From NCBI GenBank assembly GCA_938004315.1, contig CALKWG010000417.1:1-9965 (forward strand): a stretch of 9,965 nt of DNA. The letters run 5' to 3'. Made by a program: the position numbers and the translations under genes. Below are positions 5,624 through 9,965 of this stretch, piece after piece (the stretch's first letter is position 1; the number at the start of each line of letters is the position of its first letter). The notes below the pieces were generated by a model that was not told the origin of the DNA, ran no database searches, and saw nothing but the letters and a program-made list of their open reading frames with translations. This DNA comes from an uncultured Spirochaetaceae bacterium (GTDB lineage: Bacteria; Spirochaetota; Spirochaetia; Treponematales; UBA12059).

Positions 5624-6553
5624 ATGTCAAGATTCATCGTGCGAAGGCTCCTGAGCATCATCCCGACCCTATTCATCGTCGTGACGCTCAGCTTCTTCCT
5701 TATCCGTCTGGCGCCCGGCGGCCCCTTCTCCCGCGAGAAGAAGCTCCCGCCCGAAGTGCTCCAGAACATAATGCGCAAGTACCACATGGACGAGCCGCTG
5801 TTGAACCAATATTTCAGGTACATAGGCGACGTCCTGCGCTTCGACCTCGGCCCTTCGTTCCGCAACAAGGACCATAGCGTAAACGAGCTCATAGGCAAGG
5901 CCTTCCCGGTCTCGCTGCACCTGGGATCCATGGCCCTGGCCGTGGCGCTCTTCCTGGGCTTGAGCGTGGGCGTGATCTCGGCCCTGAACCAGAATAAGTG
6001 GCCCGACTACTCCGCCATGTCGGTGGCGGTGCTCGGCATATCCATACCGCTCTTCGTGATAGGCCCCCTCCTCATGCTGCTCTTCGCCCTGCGGCTCAAA
6101 TGGCTCCCTACCTCAGGCTGGATCAGCAGCCGCGCCGGCTGGGCCACCGTCATCCTCCCGACGATGACCCTCATGTTCCCCTACTTCGCCTATATAGCCC
6201 GGCTCTCGCGCGGCTCGATCATCGAGGTGGTGCGCTCGGACTACATACGCACCGCCCGGGCCAAGGGGCTTAAGGAGTCGGTCGTCATCTGGAAGCACGT
6301 GCTTAAAGGGGCCCTCCTTCCGGTGGTCACCTACCTCGGGCCGGCCTTCAGCGGCATCGTCGTAGGCTCGGTGGTGGTGGAGCAGATCTTCGTCGTCCCG
6401 GGCATAGGCCGCATCTTCGTGCAGTCGGCCTTGAACCGCGACTACACGGTCATCATGGGCGACGTCATCGTGTATTCGATCATCCTCATGGGCGCGAACT
6501 TCCTCGTGGACGTGCTCTATAGCATGCTCGACCCGCGCATCGCGTACAAATAA
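5624..6553 (+). CDS. oppB: Oligopeptide ABC transporter permease OppB
   Basis: One of two inner-membrane subunits that form the peptide channel; 309 residues, a normal length. Residues 1-29 (MSRFIVRRLLSIIPTLFIVVTLSFFLIRL) carry the first membrane helix and the APGGPF segment typical of OppB/DppB; about six helices are expected. The EAA loop that contacts the ATPases is at 206-232 (DYIRTARAKGLKESVVIWKHVLKGALLP region, conserved Gly215). The C-terminal VVVEQIFVVPGIGRIFVQSALNRDY motif is diagnostic for the family. ATG 5624 follows AAGAGAGG. The gene lies 213 nt after oppA, past two hairpins, and 12 nt before oppC. It uses nine ATA codons against one in oppA. Confidence 0.93.
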   Translation: MSRFIVRRLLSIIPTLFIVVTLSFFLIRLAPGGPFSREKKLPPEVLQNIMRKYHMDEPLLNQYFRYIGDVLRFDLGPSFRNKDHSVNELIGKAFPVSLHLGSMALAVALFLGLSVGVISALNQNKWPDYSAMSVAVLGISIPLFVIGPLLMLLFALRLKWLPTSGWISSRAGWATVILPTMTLMFPYFAYIARLSRGSIIEVVRSDYIRTARAKGLKESVVIWKHVLKGALLPVVTYLGPAFSGIVVGSVVVEQIFVVPGIGRIFVQSALNRDYTVIMGDVIVYSIILMGANFLVDVLYSMLDPRIAYK

Positions 6554-6565
6554 GGGGCCGATACT

Positions 6566-7675
6566 ATGCCGCTACTTTCAAAGAACAAGGCCGAGGCCGT
6601 CAACGAATTCAACCAGTACGTGAAGCCCGTCTCGCTCTGGGCCGACGCCTGGAAGCGCCTTAAGAAGAACAAGATGGCCGTCGTAGGCATGTGGATCGTC
6701 GGCCTCTATCTGGCGGTCACCTTCGGCGCCGCCTTCCTGCCCTTCTACAGCTACACCGACCAGGAGCTCCTGCACGCGAACCTGCCCCCCTCGACGAGGC
6801 CGGCGGGCAGGGTAGCCGTCGAGAGGCTCGAGAGCCGCCGCGGCGAGCTCTTGGTGGCGATGCAGGCCTCGAACCGCGAGGACCTCAAGCGCGACCTGGA
6901 CCGCGTCAACGAGGACCTTGACCGCGTCCGCTTCGAGCTGGACCGCGATCCGGTGCATAAGCGCGTCTACCTCTTGGGCACCGATTACCTGGGCCGCGAC
7001 ATGCTGGCCCGCACGGTCTACGGCGGCCAGATCTCGCTGCTCATCGGCATCGTCGGCACGATCACGGCCGGGCTCATCGGCATCGTACTCGGGGCCATCG
7101 GCGGCTACGCCGGCGGCTGGGCCGACAACCTCTTGTCCCGCTTCGTGGACATCATGTACAGCCTGCCGTATATGCTCGTCGTCATCATCATCATGTCCAT
7201 GTTCAAAGACTCGAGCAACGCCACGGTGCTCGGCATCCCGCTCAATATCATCATCCTGTTCTTCGCCATCGCCTTGGTGTCCTGGCTGACCATGTCCCGC
7301 ATCGTGCGCGGGCAGATCATAAGCCTGAAGAACTCCGAGTTCGTGGAAGCCGCCCGCTCGATGGGCGCCGGCCCGGGCCGCATCGTGTTCAGGCACCTGT
7401 TGCCGAACACCGTGGGCATCATCATCGTCTACTCGACCCTGCAGTTCCCGAGCTTCATCATGAACGAGAGCTTCCTCTCGTTCCTCGGCCTGGGCGTCTC
7501 GGCGCCCTACGCCTCCTGGGGGACGCTGGTCAGCGAGGGCGTGCAGGGCATGCAGCTCTACCCCTGGCGCCTCGTGGTCCCGGCCACGGCCATGACCATC
7601 TTCCTCTTCGCCATGAATTTCCTCGGCGACGGCCTGCGCGACGCACTCGATCCGCAGAGCAAGAACCGCAGCTAA
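6566..7675 (+). CDS. oppC: Oligopeptide ABC transporter permease OppC with an inserted heptad-repeat segment
   Basis: The second channel subunit, 369 residues against roughly 300 for E. coli OppC. An N-terminal cytoplasmic SLW-DAWKRLKKNKMAVVG segment precedes the first helix (about 37-57). The family motif GTDYLGRD lies at 138-145, the EAA loop at 257-280 (EFVEAARSMGAGPGRIVFRHLLPN) and the C-terminal FNFLGDGLRDALDP-like motif near 353-366. The extra length lies between helix 1 and GTDYLGRD, about residues 75-132. It is highly charged and contains heptads beginning at L111, L118 and L125 (LDRVNED, LDRVRFE, LDRDPVH), a likely extracytoplasmic coiled coil. It may contact OppA or the periplasmic mouth. 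ATG 6566 follows AAGGGG. Confidence 0.92.
   Translation: MPLLSKNKAEAVNEFNQYVKPVSLWADAWKRLKKNKMAVVGMWIVGLYLAVTFGAAFLPFYSYTDQELLHANLPPSTRPAGRVAVERLESRRGELLVAMQASNREDLKRDLDRVNEDLDRVRFELDRDPVHKRVYLLGTDYLGRDMLARTVYGGQISLLIGIVGTITAGLIGIVLGAIGGYAGGWADNLLSRFVDIMYSLPYMLVVIIIMSMFKDSSNATVLGIPLNIIILFFAIALVSWLTMSRIVRGQIISLKNSEFVEAARSMGAGPGRIVFRHLLPNTVGIIIVYSTLQFPSFIMNESFLSFLGLGVSAPYASWGTLVSEGVQGMQLYPWRLVVPATAMTIFLFAMNFLGDGLRDALDPQSKNRS
6896..6958 (+). repeat. Three tandem 21-bp imperfect repeats inside oppC
   Basis: Units starting at 6896, 6917 and 6938 each begin CTGGACCGCG or CTTGACCGCG and encode the heptads LDRVNED, LDRVRFE and LDRDPVH. Spacing of exactly seven codons suggests duplication within the coding sequence that built the inserted coiled-coil-like segment. 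Divergence outside the first 10-12 bases of each unit is considerable. Confidence 0.6.
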
Positions 7676-7693
7676 GGACAACAGGAGCGTCGC

Positions 7694-8677
<984 letters not shown>

Positions 8678-8678
8678 G

Positions 8679-9686
8679 ATGGAAAATAACGATAAGCTGC
8701 TCGAGGTCCGCGGGCTTAAGATGCACTTCCCCTTCCACGCGGGCGGGGTCCTGAACCGCAAGAAGGGCTTCATCTACGCCGTCGACGGCGTCGACCTCTC
8801 GATCAAGAAGGGCGAGACCCTCGGGCTCGTGGGCGAATCGGGCTGCGGGAAGTCCACTACCCTGCGCGCGGTCGCCCAGCTCTATAAGCCCACCGCCGGC
8901 AAGGTGCTCTTGAAGGGCAAGGACCTGACCAAGCTGCCGGCGCACGAGCTCTTAGAGATGCGCAAGGATATGCAGATCGTGTTCCAGGACCCCTACGCGT
9001 CCTTGAACCCGCGCATGACCACCCGCGACATCGTGGCCGAGCCCATGCGGATCTTCACCAAGGCGGGGCTCGTCACCATGTCCAAGACGGAGATCGACGA
9101 GCGCGTCGAGCAGCTCCTGGAACGCGTGGGCCTGTCGCGCTACTTTAAGAACCGCTACCCGCACGAGTTCTCCGGCGGCCAGCGTCAGCGCATCGGCATC
9201 GCCCGCGCCCTGGCCTTGAAGCCCGAGCTGGTGCTCTGCGACGAGCCGGTATCCGCCCTGGACGTATCGATCCAGTCCCAGATCCTGAACCTCTTCAAGG
9301 ACCTGCAGGAGGAATTCGGGCTCACCTACCTCTTCATCGCGCACGACCTGGCGGTCATCCAGTACATCTCCAACCGCATAGCGGTCATGTACCTGGGCGT
9401 CATCGTGGAGGTCTCCGACTCGGCGGAGCTGTATAAGAAGCCGCTGCACCCGTACACGCAGGCCCTGCTCTCGGCCGCGCCCATACCGGATCCGGCCATT
9501 GAGCGTAAGCGCCAGCGTATACTCCTTACGGGCGACGTGCCCTCGCCCGACCAGCGGCGCTCGGGCTGCTACTTCTACGATCGTTGCCAGCACCGGATGG
9601 ACAAGTGCAAGGAGAACGTGCCTACCTTGAAGGACGCCGGCCCCGGGCACCAGGTGGCCTGCTTCCTGTACCACGAGCCGGCCTAG
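8679..9686 (+). CDS. oppF: Oligopeptide ABC transporter ATPase OppF
   Basis: Partner ATPase of OppD in the asymmetric pair below OppB/OppC; 335 residues. It has Walker [10 protein letters not shown] (52-60), a Q-loop in [12 protein letters not shown], signature FSGGQRQR (164-171), Walker B LVLCDEP (184-190) with Glu189, D-loop SALD (192-195), and a normal H-loop IAHDLA with His222. The early [27 protein letters not shown] context is typical OppF. The C-terminal extension has Cys297, Cys303, Cys310 and Cys328 with the same C-x5-C-x6-C-x17-C spacing as OppD. ATG 8679 lies one base past the oppD stop. Its ribosome site (GGAGAGGGG) is inside oppD, so translation is probably coupled. Last gene of the operon. 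Confidence 0.94.
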   Translation: MENNDKLLEVRGLKMHFPFHAGGVLNRKKGFIYAVDGVDLSIKKGETLGLVGESGCGKSTTLRAVAQLYKPTAGKVLLKGKDLTKLPAHELLEMRKDMQIVFQDPYASLNPRMTTRDIVAEPMRIFTKAGLVTMSKTEIDERVEQLLERVGLSRYFKNRYPHEFSGGQRQRIGIARALALKPELVLCDEPVSALDVSIQSQILNLFKDLQEEFGLTYLFIAHDLAVIQYISNRIAVMYLGVIVEVSDSAELYKKPLHPYTQALLSAAPIPDPAIERKRQRILLTGDVPSPDQRRSGCYFYDRCQHRMDKCKENVPTLKDAGPGHQVACFLYHEPA

Positions 9687-9701
9687 CAGGCTGGGCATCC
9701 G

Positions 9702-9732
9702 AGCCGCCCCGCCCGCCGGGGCGGCTTTTTTT
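9702..9732 (+). terminator. Intrinsic terminator of the opp operon
   Basis: AGCCGCCCCG (9702-9711), loop CCCGC and CGGGGCGGCT (9717-9726) form a perfect 10-bp stem running directly into seven Ts (9726-9732). It sits 15 nt after the oppF stop: a textbook rho-independent terminator. Confidence 0.92.
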
Positions 9733-9753
9733 GTGGCGGACGGGGCCTAAGCG

Positions 9754-9762
9754 TGCGATACT
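9754..9762 (+). promoter_or_regulatory. Possible extended -10 promoter for the last gene
   Basis: TGC-GATACT resembles an extended -10 element (TGn plus a four-of-six -10 box). A start near 9769 would leave a leader of about 22 nt. No good -35 is present at 17 bp: TTGTGG at 9731-9736 is 20 bp away and overlaps the terminator tail. Confidence 0.35.
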
Positions 9763-9790
9763 GCCTCATTCCTTAGCGGGGAGAGCAGTT

Positions 9791-9965
9791 ATGGCCCAGA
9801 CCGCCCTTGACGCAAAGACCATCGTCGATCTCATGCAGGAGCTACGCCGAGGCTACCGCGCCCTGGCCGACAGGCTCTGGCCCTTGGCCATGGAATCGGG
9901 CCTGAGCGCCGACTTCTTCAACGAAACCTTAAACGCCAACGAACAGAACGTCGCCTCCATCCGCG
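9791..9965 (+). CDS. Unrecognised protein, N-terminal 58 residues (runs off the window)
   Basis: ATG 9791 follows GGGGAGAG with good spacing, after the opp terminator, and the frame stays open to the window end. The visible product starts MAQTALDAKTIVDLMQELRR and is mostly helical, with charged and Leu/Ala residues (GYRALADRLWPLAMESGLSADFF). No signal peptide or membrane helix is seen. I do not recognise a family and assign no function. The ribosome site, position after a terminator and codon use like the neighbours make it a probable real gene. Confidence 0.65.
   Translation, partial: MAQTALDAKTIVDLMQELRRGYRALADRLWPLAMESGLSADFFNETLNANEQNVASIR

Overview
The window looks like one end of an assembled contig from a GC-rich, anaerobic, amino-acid-fermenting Gram-negative bacterium. 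The first 45 bases are not biological: they match the 3' part of the Illumina universal adapter. The lifestyle is inferred from a lysine-fermentation gene (kdd) and a complete oligopeptide importer (oppABCDF). A spirochaete is my best guess, from a FliL-like membrane protein outside any flagellar operon and an OppA lipobox with Phe at -3, which is more relaxed than the enterobacterial pattern. This is weak evidence, and Synergistota or another peptide-fermenting phylum is possible.

Layout. Bases 46-435 (minus) encode the N-terminal part of L-erythro-3,5-diaminohexanoate dehydrogenase. A strong sigma70-type promoter lies upstream, with an inverted repeat just beyond its -35 box and a hairpin-rich leader of about 120 nt. 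Divergently, 707-2824 (plus) carries an MdtG-like MFS exporter, a FliL-like single-pass membrane protein coupled to it by an ATGA overlap, and a DUF6941-type protein. The 317-nt gap at 2825-3141 is unusually AT-rich and ends in a near-perfect sigma54 (-24/-12) promoter for a small heat-shock protein (3142-3588), which is closed by a strong terminator.

Region 3833-9686 is an oppA-oppB-oppC-oppD-oppF operon with a sigma70-like promoter ahead of oppA. Two back-to-back hairpins lie in the 213-nt oppA/oppB gap, the other junctions are tight (1-18 nt), and an intrinsic terminator follows oppF. Beyond it an unrecognised gene starts at 9791 and runs off the window.

How the genes fit together. OppA binds extracytoplasmic peptides, OppB/OppC form the channel, and OppD/OppF hydrolyse ATP. 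Imported peptides would supply amino acids, and Kdd belongs to the pathway that ferments lysine to acetate and butyrate. The most notable regulatory signal is the sigma54 promoter on the hsp20 gene, with possible upstream activator repeats. The most notable protein feature is a heptad-repeat insertion in OppC. I found no mobile element, CRISPR array, tRNA or rRNA, and no wholly new multigene system.
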